Source of the DNA: Enoplolaimus lenunculus
Lineage: Eukaryota > Nematoda > Enoplea > Enoplida > Thoracostomopsidae
Direction: 5' to 3'
Length of the DNA: 64,000 nt
Assembly (NCBI GenBank): GCA_030248215.1
Contig: JASANG010001063.1
Location: 1-64,000 of the forward strand
Numbering within the stretch: the stretch's first letter is position 1; the number at the start of each line of letters is the position of its first letter. The notes under the pieces were generated by a model, which was not told where the DNA came from, made no database searches, and worked only from the letters and a program-made list of their open reading frames with translations. Below are positions 63,927-64,000 of the stretch, in pieces. Position numbers and translations under genes: made by a program.

Positions 63927-64000
63927 CACTGTAAATTCCAATGAGTTGATCAATCAATTCAGCTAGCGAGTTGGTTATGTCTGAATTAATATCAGTAAAC
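63927..64000 (+). mobile_element. family C MITE, cut by the window end
   Basis: CACTGTAAATTCCAATGAG and the first 70 bases of family C. Confidence 0.85.

Noticed and set aside
1-64000. True telomere or subtelomere because of TTAGGC arrays
   Set aside because: Arrays occur in both orientations, are short, and sit inside MITEs with target duplications between ordinary genes.

Overview
The window is nuclear DNA of an animal, most likely an invertebrate. Host genes are split by GT-AG introns. They encode animal-type proteins: a PPEF/rdgC phosphatase tail, an M14 carboxypeptidase, a Reeler-domain protein and an EGF-SEA-EGF membrane mucin. Base composition is AT-rich. I cannot fix the phylum. No bacterial operons, rRNA genes or CRISPR arrays are visible.

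Host genes by position: (1) 355-2338, plus strand: last three coding exons of a PPEF/rdgC-type Ca2+-regulated Ser/Thr phosphatase, carrying its C-terminal EF-hands. (2) 24906-25370, plus: a small putative secreted, cysteine-rich precursor with a GRKR processing site. (3) 29110-42434, minus: a nine-exon gene that can be read completely, 712 residues, with signal peptide, Thr-rich mucin region, Cys-rich EGF-like segment, SEA domain with a GSVIV site, six-Cys EGF, transmembrane helix, short tail and a C-terminal S-I-V PDZ-ligand motif. All eight splice phases agree and the coding length is a multiple of three. (4) 53349-54553, plus: first two coding exons of a secreted Reeler-domain protein. (5) 60647-63810, minus: 3' exons of an M14 carboxypeptidase whose C-terminus may end inside a transposon.

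The rest is dominated by short non-autonomous DNA transposons (MITEs), about 80-90 recognisable copies, many inside introns. Family A has GGCC termini, 8-bp target duplications and a core of (TTAGGC)n/(CCTAAG)n. Family B is about 450 bp with TA targets. Families C (AACTCA-rich) and D (GACTC-rich palindrome) also use TA. Family E is palindromic and TGCAGCTGCA-rich. Families F and N are PIF/Harbinger-like with TAA/TTA targets. Family T has TTAA ends of piggyBac type and carries a tRNA-like A-box/B-box module. Smaller families (G-M, O) and several tRNA-like SINEs are also present. Nested insertions give relative ages: B in A (twice), F in A, C in B, C in E, J in C. One Ty3/Gypsy fossil (integrase region plus one LTR) lies in a mucin-gene intron.

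Tandem arrays include an 18-bp minisatellite with a 630-bp higher-order period (22.0-23.4 kb), a 27-bp minisatellite (34.2-34.8 kb), AT-rich arrays at 25.5-25.9 and 36.8-37.1 kb, and a 58-bp repeat with a perfect 31-bp inverted repeat (49.5-49.7 kb). All calls come from reading the sequence; no database search was run.
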